Assembly: GCF_030580935.1 (NCBI RefSeq)
Contig: NZ_JAUQOM010000001.1
Location: 914,837-978,836 of the forward strand
Reading direction: 5' to 3'
Length of the DNA stretch: 64,000 nt
Origin: Sphingobium cyanobacteriorum
GTDB lineage: Bacteria; Pseudomonadota; Alphaproteobacteria; Sphingomonadales; Sphingomonadaceae
A program made the position numbers and the translations under genes. The notes under the pieces are model-generated. The model saw only the letters and a list, made by a program, of their open reading frames with translations, did no database searches and was not told the DNA's origin. Positions 18,250-27,388 of this stretch are shown here, piece by piece (the stretch's first letter is position 1; each line of letters opens with the position of its first letter).

Positions 18250-19830
18250 TCAGGCCGCCTGGGCCGCGTCCTCACTGGCAGGCAGGCGGATGAGATAATC
18301 GAAGGCAGACAGCGCCGCCGTCGATCCCGCGCCCATGGCGATCACGATCTGCTTGTATGGCACGGTGGTGCAGTCACCCGCCGCAAAGATGCCCGGCTGG
18401 CTGGTTTCGCCGCGCGCGTCGATCTCTATCTCGCCACGGGGCGACAGGGCGATCGCATCCTTGAGCCATTCCGTGTTGGGGACAAGGCCGATCTGGACGA
18501 AGATGCCTTCCAGTTCCACGTCATGCTCGGTGCCGCTGTTGCGATCCTTGTAGGACAGGCCCGTCACCCGCTCACCATTGCCGTCCACCTTGGTGGTCAG
18601 CGCCGATGTGATGATCTTCACATTGGGCAGGCTGGCGAGCTTGCGCTGCAACACGGCGTCCGCGCGGAGCTGGCTGTCGAACTCGATCAGCGTCACATGG
18701 GCAACGATGCCGGCCAGGTCGATCGCGGCTTCGACCCCGCTGTTGCCGCCGCCGATCACCGCCACGCGCTTGCCCTTGAACAGCGGACCATCGCAATGCG
18801 GGCAATAGGCGACGCCCTTGTTGCGATACTCCTCTTCGCCCGGCACGCCCATCTGGCGCCAGCGTGCGCCGGTGGACAGGATGAGAGTGCGGCCCTTCAA
18901 TGACGCGCCATTGTCCAGCACGACCTCATGATAGTCGCCCTCGGTCTTGGCAGGGATCAGCTTCGCGGCCTTTTGCAGGTTCATGATCTCGACATCATAA
19001 TCCCGGACATGGGCTTCCAGGGCGGAGGCCAGCTTCGGCCCTTCGGTGCGCGATACCGAAATGAAATTCTCGATATCCATCGTGTCGAGCACCTGGCCGC
19101 CGAAGCGCTCCGCCGCAACGCCGGTGCGGATGCCCTTGCGCGCGGCATAGATGGCCGCCGCCGCGCCGGCCGGACCGCCGCCGATCACCAGCACTTCGAA
19201 CGGGTCCTGGGCCTTGATCTTTTCCGCCGCGCGGGCTTCAGCGCCACTATCGATCTTGGCGACGATCTGTTCCAGCTCCATCCGGCCCTGGCCGAAAGGT
19301 TCGCCGTTCAGGAAGATGGTGGGCACCGCCATCACCTTGCGCGCATCGACCTCATCCTTGAACAGGCCGCCATCGATCGCGACATGGCTGATCCGGGGGT
19401 TGAGCACGCTCATCAGGTTGAGCGCCTGCACCACGTCAGGGCAATTCTGGCACGACAGCGAGAAATAGGTTTCGAACGCGAAATCGCCGTCCAGATCTTT
19501 TACCTGCTGGATCAGATCCTGCGCGGCTTTCGAGGGATGCCCGCCGACCTGGAGCAGGGCGAGCACCAGCGAGGTGAATTCATGCCCCATCGGCAGCCCG
19601 GCGAAGGTCACGCCAATGTCGGTGCCGACACGGCGGATCATGAAGCTGGGCTTGCGCTTGTCATTGCCGGTCGCGACCGAAACCTTGTCCGACAGTTCGG
19701 CGATCTCGGTCAGCAATTCCTGCATTTCGCGGGACTTTCCGCCTTCATCCAGCGACGCCACCAGCTCGATCGGCTGGGTGATGTTCGCCATATAGGTCTT
19801 CAACTGACCCTTGAGATTTGCGTCCAACAT
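18250..19830 (-). CDS. ahpF: Alkyl hydroperoxide reductase subunit F
   Basis: A 526-residue FAD disulfide reductase that re-reduces AhpC with NADH. The N-terminal thioredoxin-like domain has SCQNCPD near residue 127; the flavin domain has the FAD loop [18 protein letters not shown] near residue 217, the catalytic CPHCDG near residue 343, the second Rossmann loop [17 protein letters not shown], and [10 protein letters not shown] near the C-terminus. [11 protein letters not shown] at 19830 matches the usual AhpF start; ATG at 19845 is an alternative. It lies downstream of ahpC but after a terminator, with a 44-bp hairpin in its leader. Confidence 0.95.
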   Translation of the reverse strand: MLDANLKGQLKTYMANITQPIELVASLDEGGKSREMQELLTEIAELSDKVSVATGNDKRKPSFMIRRVGTDIGVTFAGLPMGHEFTSLVLALLQVGGHPSKAAQDLIQQVKDLDGDFAFETYFSLSCQNCPDVVQALNLMSVLNPRISHVAIDGGLFKDEVDARKVMAVPTIFLNGEPFGQGRMELEQIVAKIDSGAEARAAEKIKAQDPFEVLVIGGGPAGAAAAIYAARKGIRTGVAAERFGGQVLDTMDIENFISVSRTEGPKLASALEAHVRDYDVEIMNLQKAAKLIPAKTEGDYHEVVLDNGASLKGRTLILSTGARWRQMGVPGEEEYRNKGVAYCPHCDGPLFKGKRVAVIGGGNSGVEAAIDLAGIVAHVTLIEFDSQLRADAVLQRKLASLPNVKIITSALTTKVDGNGERVTGLSYKDRNSGTEHDVELEGIFVQIGLVPNTEWLKDAIALSPRGEIEIDARGETSQPGIFAAGDCTTVPYKQIVIAMGAGSTAALSAFDYLIRLPASEDAAQAA

Positions 19831-19852
19831 CTTGTGCGTCTCCATGGATAGA

Positions 19853-19896
19853 GCGTTTTCAAAGCAGGCGAAACCGCCTGCTGGCTTGGAAAACGC
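19853..19896 (-). repeat. Two-part hairpin in the ahpF leader
   Basis: GCGTTTTC (19853-19860) pairs with GAAAACGC (19889-19896), and inside it AGCAGGCG pairs with CGCCTGCT. The hairpin lies 23 bp upstream of the ahpF start. It could be an mRNA structure that affects ahpF translation or a dispersed palindromic repeat. Confidence 0.6.
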
Positions 19897-20034
19897 GGCA
19901 AACTCAAAAGCTGGAGCAGCCAAGCCGATGCATTCGGGCCGGGACTGCTTCAGCGCGCGCGACGATCCGCTCGCCGGGCGGTGCGACCCGAAGGCCCGGC
20001 GTTTGCGAACGAAGATAGCGATGAATGTCTGTAT

Positions 20035-20081
20035 AAAAACCCTGCCGGGCCGGGGAGCAGTCTCGACCCGGTCCGGCAGGG
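20035..20081 (-). terminator. Rho-independent terminator of ahpC
   Basis: On the minus strand CCCTGCCGG pairs with CCGGCAGGG and is followed by TTTTT. It sits 18 bp after the ahpC stop. Confidence 0.85.
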
Positions 20082-20098
20082 GCCTTTTCAGGTCTTTT

Positions 20099-20662
20099 TT
20101 AGATCTTGCCGACCAGGTCGAGCGACGGGGCCAGGGTGGCTTCGCCTTCTTCCCACTTGGCGGGGCAGACTTCGCCCGGATGGCTGACCCAATATTGGAG
20201 CGCCTTGATCTTGCGCAGCAGTTCGGCTGCGTTGCGACCCACGCCCTCCGGGGTGATTTCCACAAGCTGGATCACGCCTTCGGGATCAAGCACGAAGGTG
20301 CCACGATCGGCCAGGCCAACGCCTTCACGCAGCACGCCGAACTGGTTCGAAATGTCGTGATTCTGGTCGCCCAGCATATAATAGTTGATCTTGCCGATCG
20401 CGGGCGACGTGTCGTGCCAGGCCTTGTGGCAGAAATGGGTGTCGGTCGACACGGAATAGACTTCCACGCCCATGCCCTGAAGGGTCGGGTAGATGTCGGC
20501 CAGATCTTCCAGTTCGGTCGGGCAGACGAAGGTGAAGTCGGCGGGGTAGAAGAAGAATACGGCCCACTTGCCCTTCACGTCGGCGTCGGTCACGTCGACG
20601 AACTTGCCTTCCTTGTACGCAGTGGCCTTGAAGGGCTTAAGGGGGGTGTTGATGAGAGCCAT
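20099..20662 (-). CDS. ahpC: Alkyl hydroperoxide reductase subunit C (peroxiredoxin)
   Basis: A 187-residue typical 2-Cys peroxiredoxin that reduces H2O2 and organic hydroperoxides. The peroxidatic cysteine is in DFTFVCPTE (Cys47) and the resolving cysteine in GEVCPAKW (Cys166 region). [13 protein letters not shown] at 20662 is the standard AhpC start; the frame opens at 20680. Paired with ahpF downstream, although a terminator and 268 bp separate them, so ahpF probably has read-through or its own promoter. No OxyR-like site was recognised upstream. Confidence 0.96.
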   Translation of the reverse strand: MALINTPLKPFKATAYKEGKFVDVTDADVKGKWAVFFFYPADFTFVCPTELEDLADIYPTLQGMGVEVYSVSTDTHFCHKAWHDTSPAIGKINYYMLGDQNHDISNQFGVLREGVGLADRGTFVLDPEGVIQLVEITPEGVGRNAAELLRKIKALQYWVSHPGEVCPAKWEEGEATLAPSLDLVGKI

Positions 20663-20803
20663 GGGCTTCCTGTTCCTCACATTGAATGTTGCGGTTGCGA
20701 AGCCCTCTTTAGGGACAGGCGCGATTCGGGGGAAATTGGTTTTATGAGATGTAGTGAGTGAGAAAAGCGATTACAGATCGCCATATTAATCGATCGCTTC
20801 ACC

Positions 20804-21448
20804 CTATATGTCGAGCGCCTGATGCATCGCCTTTTCAACCATTGCCTGCGCTTCGTCGGGTGAAAAGGCCGAGCGGTCGAGGCACAGTTCGAGCCAGAGG
20901 CCATCCACCAGCGCGGTCAGACTGATCGCCGCGATCCGGGCCTGCGCGTCGGTCATGGCAGGCGCCGCAGCGCGCAGCAAGGATTCGAGTTGCGCACGGG
21001 AGCCGCCATAGACATCGGCATGGATCGCCGCGATCGCGGGATCAGACTTGACCAGGCTCCAGAAGGCGATCCATGTCGCCAGCAGATCGGGATCGAGCAC
21101 CGGCGCCATGAAATTGGCCTGCAGGCAGGCGCGCAGTCGGTCGCGGGGATCGTCCCCCGCCGCATCGATCGCTGCGTCGAGCGCAGCCGACACCTTGGCC
21201 CCGACATCGGCATAGGTGGCCAGGACCAGTGCATTGACACCCTCGAAATAATGGGTGAGCAGGCCCGATGACACGCCGGCCTGCGCGCAGATTGCCCGCA
21301 CGGATGTTCCGCCGACACCTTTTTCCGCCAGACAGCGGGCCGTCGCATCGATCAGCGCCTGCCGTCGCACGTCCGGCGTTTCCCTTACGAACCGCGCCCG
21401 TTCGCGCGCTCTGGTCACGCGACTCTCCTTCTTTGCGTCCATCATCAT
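20804..21448 (-). CDS. TetR-family regulator, BetI-like
   Basis: About 214 residues. N-terminal TetR DNA-binding domain: RRQALIDATARCLAEKG, then the recognition helices SVRAICAQAGVSSGLLTHYFEG (residues ~50-75). The C-terminal domain (LLATWIAFWSL; ALVDGLWLELCLD) matches the BetI-type TetR_C_6 group. No betaine or choline genes are nearby, so the ligand is unknown. Three consecutive ATGs at 21448, 21445 and 21442 make the exact start uncertain. Divergent from the small lipoprotein gene at 21550, which it might control. Confidence 0.85.
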   Translation of the reverse strand: MMMDAKKESRVTRARERARFVRETPDVRRQALIDATARCLAEKGVGGTSVRAICAQAGVSSGLLTHYFEGVNALVLATYADVGAKVSAALDAAIDAAGDDPRDRLRACLQANFMAPVLDPDLLATWIAFWSLVKSDPAIAAIHADVYGGSRAQLESLLRAAAPAMTDAQARIAAISLTALVDGLWLELCLDRSAFSPDEAQAMVEKAMHQALDI

Positions 21449-21549
21449 TCCCCCCGCCTTCCTTTGGGCGCAGCACGCGCGGGTGGCAAGGGATCGAACC
21501 CGGCGTTTCAGGGGTTTTCACGTCAAACCACCCTATGGGAGACAGAAAT

Positions 21550-22011
21550 ATGACGATGCGCGCGATCCTGATCCCGCTATTGACGCCCCTGTTGCTGATG
21601 GGCTGCGCCAAGGGACCGGACAGAGATATGGCTGCCAATAATGCATCGAGCGCCCCGATGGCGGACAATATCGATGACGCGGACGCGGTGGCGACCAACA
21701 TCGCGCAGGCCGACGCGCGCCGGGCCACCGACGACTGGGTCGGTCGCTGGACAGGGCCGGAGGGGCTGTTCCTCGACATTCAGCCTTCCCCCGATGGCAA
21801 GCCGGGACATTATGCGCTGACCAACAAGGACAATCTCGACCGGCAAGGCGATTATACGGGCGTCGCGGACGGCACGACGATCCGCTTCGTGCGCGATGGC
21901 AAGGATCTGGCGATCCGGCCCGGCAAGGGCGAGGAGACAGGGTTCAAATATCTGGCCGGCAAGCAGGAGTGTCTGATCGTGGTGGCCGGGAAGGAGGGCT
22001 ATTGCCGCTAG
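21550..22011 (+). CDS. Small lipoprotein of unknown function
   Basis: A 153-residue predicted lipoprotein: MTMRAILIPLLTPLLLMGCAKG with lipobox LMGC. An acidic Asn/Asp/Ala linker (residues ~25-55) leads into a ~90-residue domain (WVGRWTGPEGLFLDIQ; GHYALTNKDNLDRQGDYTG) with the look of a small beta-barrel domain. Cys near the C-terminus (KQECLIVV; GYCR) may form a disulfide. The start is fixed by the signal peptide; the longer open frame overlaps the TetR gene. Function unknown. Confidence 0.72.
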   Translation: MTMRAILIPLLTPLLLMGCAKGPDRDMAANNASSAPMADNIDDADAVATNIAQADARRATDDWVGRWTGPEGLFLDIQPSPDGKPGHYALTNKDNLDRQGDYTGVADGTTIRFVRDGKDLAIRPGKGEETGFKYLAGKQECLIVVAGKEGYCR

Positions 22012-22127
22012 ATGTTCAGTCCCGGCATTGCGTGCAGGGAAACGGCAAAAATGTGATGTGAGCGCGATGGGCAGGGTCGTGCCGTAACGCAGGGATCGTC
22101 ATGCCGCGCCTGTTTGCGCATGACGAA

Positions 22128-22149
22128 GAAGGGGCAATCAGCCCCCTTC
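22128..22149 (+). terminator. Possible hairpin terminator before the ABC ATPase gene
   Basis: GAAGGGGC pairs with GCCCCCTTC around AATCA. No clear T-run follows, so termination is uncertain. Confidence 0.35.
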
Positions 22150-22183
22150 CCTTCGCCGCTTACGATCCCCATAGAGTTGACCC

Positions 22184-23128
22184 ATGACCGACAGCCCCGC
22201 CCCCGCCGCACCAGATGCCGCAATCGAGATCCGAAATCTCACCAAAGTCTATAAGGGCGGCAAGCGTGCGCTTCAGGGTATCAACCTGTCCATCCCGCGC
22301 GGCCAGATTTACGGGCTGCTCGGTCCCAATGGCGCGGGCAAGTCGACCACGATCAATATCCTGGCCGGCATGGTGAACAAGACCGGCGGCGATGTCCGCA
22401 TCTGGGGCTTCGACATCGACGCGCACCCCCGCAACGCGAAGAATTCGATCGGCATCGTGCCGCAGGAAATCGTCTTCGACCCCTTCTTCACCCCGTTCGA
22501 GACGCTGGAGAACCAGGCCGGCTTCTACGGCGTGCCCAAGGGCAGGCGGCGGTCGATGGAGTTGCTGCGCGCGGTGCATCTGGAGGACAAGGCGAACGCC
22601 TATGCCCGCACCCTGTCGGGCGGCATGAAGCGCCGGCTGCTGGTAGCCAAGGCGATGGTCCACTCCCCCCCGATCCTGGTGCTGGACGAGCCGACCGCAG
22701 GCGTGGACGTGCAATTGCGCCAGCAATTGTGGGAATATGTCCGCGCATTGAACGCGCTGGGCGTGACGATCGTGCTGACGACCCATTATCTGGAGGAAGC
22801 CGAACAATTGTGCGACCGCATCGGCATCATCAACCATGGCCAGCTCATCACCGACAAGCCGACCCGCGAATTGCTGGCGATGGCGCAGGAAAAGGTGGTG
22901 CAGGTGACGGTGGACCGCGACGTGGCCGTCGCCCCGGTCGCGCCCTGTTTCGAGAAGGTCGAACTGTCGGGCGACCGCACGCTCACCATCACCTATCTCA
23001 AGGACCGCGCCAATGCCGGCCAGGTGCTGAGCGCCGTGCAGGCGGGCGGCCTCGCCATCGTCGACGTGGTCACGCGCGACCCGGACCTGGAGGATGTGTT
23101 CCTGAATTTGACGGCGGCGGCCGAGTGA
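22184..23128 (+). CDS. ABC transporter ATP-binding protein (ABC-2 export type)
   Basis: A 314-residue nucleotide-binding subunit: Walker A LLGPNGAGKSTT, Q-loop IVPQEI, signature LSGGMKRRL, Walker B ILVLDEPTAGVD and switch H in LTTHYLEEAE. The C-terminal ~80 residues are a DUF4162-like domain ending DLEDVFLNLTAA. This family drives ABC-2 permeases exporting drugs, polysaccharides or lipids. No permease gene is adjacent; nadB follows after an inverted repeat. It is therefore an orphan subunit here, and its partner must be encoded elsewhere. Confidence 0.9.
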   Translation: MTDSPAPAAPDAAIEIRNLTKVYKGGKRALQGINLSIPRGQIYGLLGPNGAGKSTTINILAGMVNKTGGDVRIWGFDIDAHPRNAKNSIGIVPQEIVFDPFFTPFETLENQAGFYGVPKGRRRSMELLRAVHLEDKANAYARTLSGGMKRRLLVAKAMVHSPPILVLDEPTAGVDVQLRQQLWEYVRALNALGVTIVLTTHYLEEAEQLCDRIGIINHGQLITDKPTRELLAMAQEKVVQVTVDRDVAVAPVAPCFEKVELSGDRTLTITYLKDRANAGQVLSAVQAGGLAIVDVVTRDPDLEDVFLNLTAAAE

Positions 23129-23149
23129 CGGATGAAGCGCCTCTAGTTC

Positions 23150-23327
23150 CCCCTCCCACAAGCGGGAGGCGCGATCGGGGGGTGGGCCAGCACGGCCTTT
23201 CAAACCGCGCGCGACATCTTGCCTATTACCAATGACGATGTGATGACAAATATCGAAGGCGTGGTGTCGCATACCCAAGCGGCCCTTTCGCAAGCCCACC
23301 CCCGACCCGTCCCGCAAGTGGGAGGGG
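23150..23327. repeat. Paired inverted repeats (REPIN-like) between ABC ATPase and nadB
   Basis: A ~38-bp arm beginning CCCCTCCCACAAGCGGGAG (23150-23187) is mirrored by a ~34-bp arm ending GTCCCGCAAGTGGGAGGGG (23294-23327), with about 106 bp between. The arms share the C-rich CCCCTCCCAC...GGGTGGGC pattern with small indels. The layout is that of two inverted REP sequences. The right arm ends 13 bp before the nadB ATG and supplies its Shine-Dalgarno (GGAGGGGAGCAGGA). Confidence 0.75.
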
Positions 23328-23340
23328 AGCAGGAAGAATA

Positions 23341-24945
23341 ATGACCACCACCACGCATGACGTCGTCATCATCGGTTCCGGCGCAGCCGGCCTGACAGCC
23401 GCCATCAACCTGGCGCAGGACCGCAAGGTGCTGGTGCTGGCCAAGGGCGCACTGGATGGCGGGTCCACCAACTGGGCGCAGGGTGGCATTGCCGCCGTAC
23501 TCGACGCCGGTGACAGTTTCGAGGCGCATGTCGAGGATACGATGGTCGCGGGCGCGGGCCTCAACGATCGGGCCACGGTCGAGTTCGTCGTGTCCGAAGC
23601 CCCCGCCGCGATCGAGCGGCTGGCTGACCTGGGCGTCCCCTTCAACGGCGGCGAGGCGTTCGGCAAGCGCTGGGACCTGACGCGCGAGGGCGGACACAGC
23701 CATCGCCGTATCGTCCATGTCGATGACGCCACCGGCCATGCGGTGCAGATCGCGCTTTTGAAGGCCGCCCGCGCCAATCCCAACATCACCCTGATGGACG
23801 ATATGGTCGCCATCGACCTGATCACATCCCGCCATGGCGAACGCTATTCGGGCGACGGCCATGTCTGGGGTGTCTATGCCTTCAATAAAAAGACCCGCCG
23901 GGTCGAAGCGCTGCTGGGCAAGGCGACGATCCTGTGCACCGGCGGCGCAGGCCGCACCTATCTCTTCTCCACCGCCCCGCGCGGCGCGACCGGCGACGGC
24001 ATCGCCATGGCCTGGCGCGCGGGCTGTCGCGTGTCGAACATGGAAATGAACCAGTTCCACCCGACCTGCCTCTATAATCTGGAGATCAAGAATTTCCTGA
24101 TCACCGAAGCCGTGCGCGGCGAAGGCGGCCACCTGAAACTCCCCCCCGGCGTGCCGGGCGGCGGCGAGCGTTTCATGCCCCGCTTCGACCCGCGCGAGGA
24201 ACTGGCCCCGCGCGACGTGGTGGCCCGCGCGATCGACCATGAAATCAAGCGCCTCGGCCTCGACTATGTCCATCTCGACATCAGCCACAAGCCGCCGGAG
24301 TTTGTGAAGCATCACTTCCCGACCATCTACGCCCGGTTGCTGGGCCTGGACATCGACATCACCAAGGAGCCGATCCCGGTCGTGCCTGCGCAACATTATA
24401 CCTGCGGCGGGGTGGTCATCGATCTGGATGGCTGCACCGACCTGCCCGGCCTCTATGCCGCGGGCGAAGTCAGCGAAAGCGGCCTGCACGGCGCAAACCG
24501 GCTGGCGTCCAATTCGCTGCTGGAATGTTTCGTGTTCGGCGAGGCGGCAGCGCGGCATATCCGCGCCAACTGGGACAGCCTGCCCCCGCCCCCGCCGATC
24601 CGGCCCTGGGACGAAAGCCGCGTCACCAACAGCGACGAGGAAGTGATCGTCCAGCATAACTGGAAGGAAATCCGCCGCTTCATGTGGGACTATGTCGGCA
24701 TCGTCCGCACCACCAAGCGGCTGGAGCGCGCCCAGCACCGCGTCACCCTGCTGGCGCAGGAGGTGGACGAATATTACGGCAATTTCCGGGTTACGCCGGA
24801 CCTGATCGAACTGCGCAACCTGCTGGAGGTCGCGCGACTGATCGTGCGATCGGCGCTCCACCGCAAGGAAAGCCGGGGGCTGCACTATACGCTCGACTAT
24901 CCCGAAACGCTGCCGCAGGCGGTGGACACGGTGCTGGCGCCTTAA
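23341..24945 (+). CDS. nadB: L-aspartate oxidase
   Basis: A 534-residue flavoprotein that oxidises L-aspartate to iminoaspartate, the first step of de novo NAD synthesis. FAD loop IIGSGAAGLTAAINLA at the N-terminus, then GGSTNWAQGGIAAVL, the HSHRRIVHV-type substrate region (GGHSHRRIVH), QFHPTCLY, and YTCGGVVIDLDG / GEVSESGLHGANRLASNSL. The C-terminal helical domain has LERAQHRVTLL. nadA and nadC are not in the window. The start at 23341 follows a Shine-Dalgarno provided by the upstream inverted repeat. Confidence 0.95.
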   Translation: MTTTTHDVVIIGSGAAGLTAAINLAQDRKVLVLAKGALDGGSTNWAQGGIAAVLDAGDSFEAHVEDTMVAGAGLNDRATVEFVVSEAPAAIERLADLGVPFNGGEAFGKRWDLTREGGHSHRRIVHVDDATGHAVQIALLKAARANPNITLMDDMVAIDLITSRHGERYSGDGHVWGVYAFNKKTRRVEALLGKATILCTGGAGRTYLFSTAPRGATGDGIAMAWRAGCRVSNMEMNQFHPTCLYNLEIKNFLITEAVRGEGGHLKLPPGVPGGGERFMPRFDPREELAPRDVVARAIDHEIKRLGLDYVHLDISHKPPEFVKHHFPTIYARLLGLDIDITKEPIPVVPAQHYTCGGVVIDLDGCTDLPGLYAAGEVSESGLHGANRLASNSLLECFVFGEAAARHIRANWDSLPPPPPIRPWDESRVTNSDEEVIVQHNWKEIRRFMWDYVGIVRTTKRLERAQHRVTLLAQEVDEYYGNFRVTPDLIELRNLLEVARLIVRSALHRKESRGLHYTLDYPETLPQAVDTVLAP

Positions 24946-25121
24946 AGCAAACCCGGCATCCTTTACCAAATGCCGTCATTGCGCGCGAAATTCTCGCCTT
25001 GAAAAAGCGGCGCGGCCATCCGGTATCGGGACGCCGCGCCATAGGGATGGGGGAGGGACACGCTGAAAGCGCATCGTGAACTTTCCTTATGACCGTTTCG
25101 CACGCCATGATTTGATGCGTG

Positions 25122-25961
25122 TCAAACCGCCAGAAAATCCTTGAACGCCGCGTTGAAACGGGCCGGCTGATCGGCCATCACCATATGGCCGCTGGGACCG
25201 ATCGCCTTGAGCATCGCATCTTTCTTTACCGCATAGTCGGCACGGAAGCGGCGGGTGATGGCGGCGGCCTGCTGCGGGTCCGATCCGACCGCATAGACGA
25301 CCGCCAGCGGTGCCGCAAAGCGCGACAGCTGCGGGCCAAGATCGGTATTGGCCAGGTCGCGCAGCGCATTGGCGATGACATCGGGATCGCTGCCCTTCGC
25401 GCCGGGCGCCCGCGCCACAATCTGCGCCAGATAACGCCGCCCCGCCGCCGTGCCGGTGAAATAGCCGCTGAGTTGATCGGCCAGGAAACCCATCCCGCTG
25501 GCCGTGCCGCCCACCATCGCCGCGCCGGCGGGCAGCATATCGACCACCATGACCCGGCCCGCCAGCCCTTTCAGGCCGACCAGCATCGCCAGCGTGCCAC
25601 CCATCGAATGGCCGACGAGCGCGGGGCGCTTCAGCCCGGCGGCAGCGACATAGCGGGCGATCTCGTCGGCGATCGGCTGGAGCAGCGGACCGCTGCCATT
25701 GGCGTCGGCGGGCAGGCCGGCAAAGCCGCGCACCTGGACCAGATGATAACGACAACCCGGCAGGGCGCCGACCACCCCGTTCCAGATGGCGGGGCCACTG
25801 GCCAGGCCGGGGATCAGCAGCACGTCGCGGCCCGCCCCGCGCACCGTCACCAGGATGCGGCGCGATGTGAAGGGCGCGGCCTGCGCCATCCCGCCGGTCG
25901 CCACCATCCCCGCCGCCAGTCCGCCCAGCAGCAACGTCCGCCTGTCCATCTGCATCGTCAT
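25122..25961 (-). CDS. Exported alpha/beta hydrolase
   Basis: A 279-residue protein with an N-terminal signal carrying twin arginines (MDRRTLLLGGLAAGMVATGG...AQAA), possibly Tat-dependent. The alpha/beta-hydrolase core has the oxyanion strand LLIPGLASGPAIW, the nucleophile elbow GHSMGG, and the catalytic His in PSGHMVMADQP near the C-terminus. The substrate cannot be deduced. Start at 25961 (MTMQMDRRT); 25955 is also possible, and the frame is open to 26075 without signal-like residues. Divergent from the beta-lactamase-like gene at 26138. Confidence 0.82.
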   Translation of the reverse strand: MTMQMDRRTLLLGGLAAGMVATGGMAQAAPFTSRRILVTVRGAGRDVLLIPGLASGPAIWNGVVGALPGCRYHLVQVRGFAGLPADANGSGPLLQPIADEIARYVAAAGLKRPALVGHSMGGTLAMLVGLKGLAGRVMVVDMLPAGAAMVGGTASGMGFLADQLSGYFTGTAAGRRYLAQIVARAPGAKGSDPDVIANALRDLANTDLGPQLSRFAAPLAVVYAVGSDPQQAAAITRRFRADYAVKKDAMLKAIGPSGHMVMADQPARFNAAFKDFLAV

Positions 25962-26137
25962 GCCGCCGCTATTGCCCGGTTGCCGCTGAACCGCAACTGA
26001 GCGCGCGCCGCAATGTCCGGGCACGTTCCCGCGTTCAGCCTCCTTACATCGCATTTGTGGACTCATTCGTCGCACGGGCCTTGCCGCCCATGGCTCGGCC
26101 CGCCCCTTATGCTATCCAAGAGAGTGCGGGGACGCCG

Positions 26138-27286
26138 ATGACATCGAATGAACGCCGGGGCGGGTCTGCGCGCCTGGTCCTGTTGCTGGCGGCGCTGTCC
26201 GCCTGTGTGAGTGCACCTGAACCGCCGCGTGCGCAGGCCGCCGCGCCTGCCCCGCAAAAGCCTGTTCCCGGCGGTCCTCAGCCCACCACCAATACATGGC
26301 CGATCCGTGCCGTCGCCAACCCGCCACTCCCCTATCAGGATATCGACCAGCAGCAGACGCCACCACCGGCACTGGTCAATGTCGTGCGCAATCTGGGGCA
26401 GAGCTTCAACGGCCGGGTCGGCATCGCGGTGCGGCGGATCGGGGCCGACTGGACCGTCGCCTGGAACGGCAACGCCCTGTTCCCGCAACAGAGCGTGTCG
26501 AAACTGTGGGTGGCCATGACCTTCCTCGACGCGGTGGATCGCGGCAAGCTGCGCATCACCGACACGGCAACGATCACGCGCAACGACCTGACCCTGTTCC
26601 ACCAGCCGACCGCCGCGATGCTCAAGGACGGGATGTGGACCACCAGCTATTCCGACCTGATGCGCCGGGCGATGACCCAGAGCGACAATACCGCCAACGA
26701 CACGCTGCTGCGCGCGGTTGGCGGGCCGGAAGCCGTGCGCGCCTTTCTGGCACGGCGGATGATCCGGGACATCCGCTTCGGGCCGGGCGAGCGGCTGCTG
26801 CAATCGGCGACGGCGGGGCTGGACTGGCGGCAGGATTATGCGATCGGCCGCAATTTCTACGCCGCCCGCGCGAAGCTGCCGATGGCGGTGCGCGTGAAAG
26901 CGCTCGACAAATATCTGGCCAATCCGCCGGACGGCGCCGCCCCCGCCGCGATTGTCCAGGCGCTGGCGAAGCTGAAACAGAACGAGATGCTGTCTAGCGC
27001 CTCGTCCCGCCTGCTGCTGACGATCATGTCGGAGGCCAAGACCGGGCCGCAGCGGATCAAGGGCGGGGTGCCGCCGGGCTGGTCCTATCTGCACAAGACC
27101 GGGACGGGCCAGGATTTGCCGCCACGCTCCACCGGATTCAACGACATCGGCATCATGACCGCGCCGGACGGGACCAGCTATGCCGTGGCGGTGATGATCG
27201 GATCGACCACCGTGGGCATCCCCGAACGCTGGGCGCTGATGCAGGCGGTGGCAAAGGCGGTCGCGGCCAATCATCAGGCGCGATAG
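26138..27286 (+). CDS. Class A beta-lactamase-related serine hydrolase, lipoprotein
   Basis: A 382-residue protein. The N-terminus is a lipoprotein-type signal with ALSACVS, followed by a Pro/Ala-rich linker (~30-90). The penicillin-recognising triad is visible: QQSVSKLW (Ser-x-x-Lys), TQSDNTAND (SDN) and HKTGTG (KTG). The class A omega-loop Glu is not certain; FGPGERLLQ is the nearest candidate. It may be a carboxypeptidase- or beta-lactamase-like enzyme; sphingomonads often carry such chromosomal proteins. Clinical resistance cannot be inferred. Start fixed by the signal peptide. Confidence 0.83.
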   Translation: MTSNERRGGSARLVLLLAALSACVSAPEPPRAQAAAPAPQKPVPGGPQPTTNTWPIRAVANPPLPYQDIDQQQTPPPALVNVVRNLGQSFNGRVGIAVRRIGADWTVAWNGNALFPQQSVSKLWVAMTFLDAVDRGKLRITDTATITRNDLTLFHQPTAAMLKDGMWTTSYSDLMRRAMTQSDNTANDTLLRAVGGPEAVRAFLARRMIRDIRFGPGERLLQSATAGLDWRQDYAIGRNFYAARAKLPMAVRVKALDKYLANPPDGAAPAAIVQALAKLKQNEMLSSASSRLLLTIMSEAKTGPQRIKGGVPPGWSYLHKTGTGQDLPPRSTGFNDIGIMTAPDGTSYAVAVMIGSTTVGIPERWALMQAVAKAVAANHQAR

Positions 27287-27327
27287 AGGGGCTGGAGGGG
27301 GCGCGCCTTACCCGCAATTTTGTGGTC

Positions 27328-27372
27328 GCATCGCTGACGCAGAAAACCGTTTCCCACTTTTCTGCGCGATGC
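27328..27372. repeat. Palindromic intergenic repeat before polA
   Basis: GCATCGCTGACGCAGAAAA and TTTTCTGCGCGATGC face each other across CCGTTTCCCAC. I recognise this as a common alphaproteobacterial intergenic palindrome; a terminator role is possible because it lies just after the preceding gene. Confidence 0.6.
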
Positions 27373-27388
27373 TCTATCCCCCTTCCCC

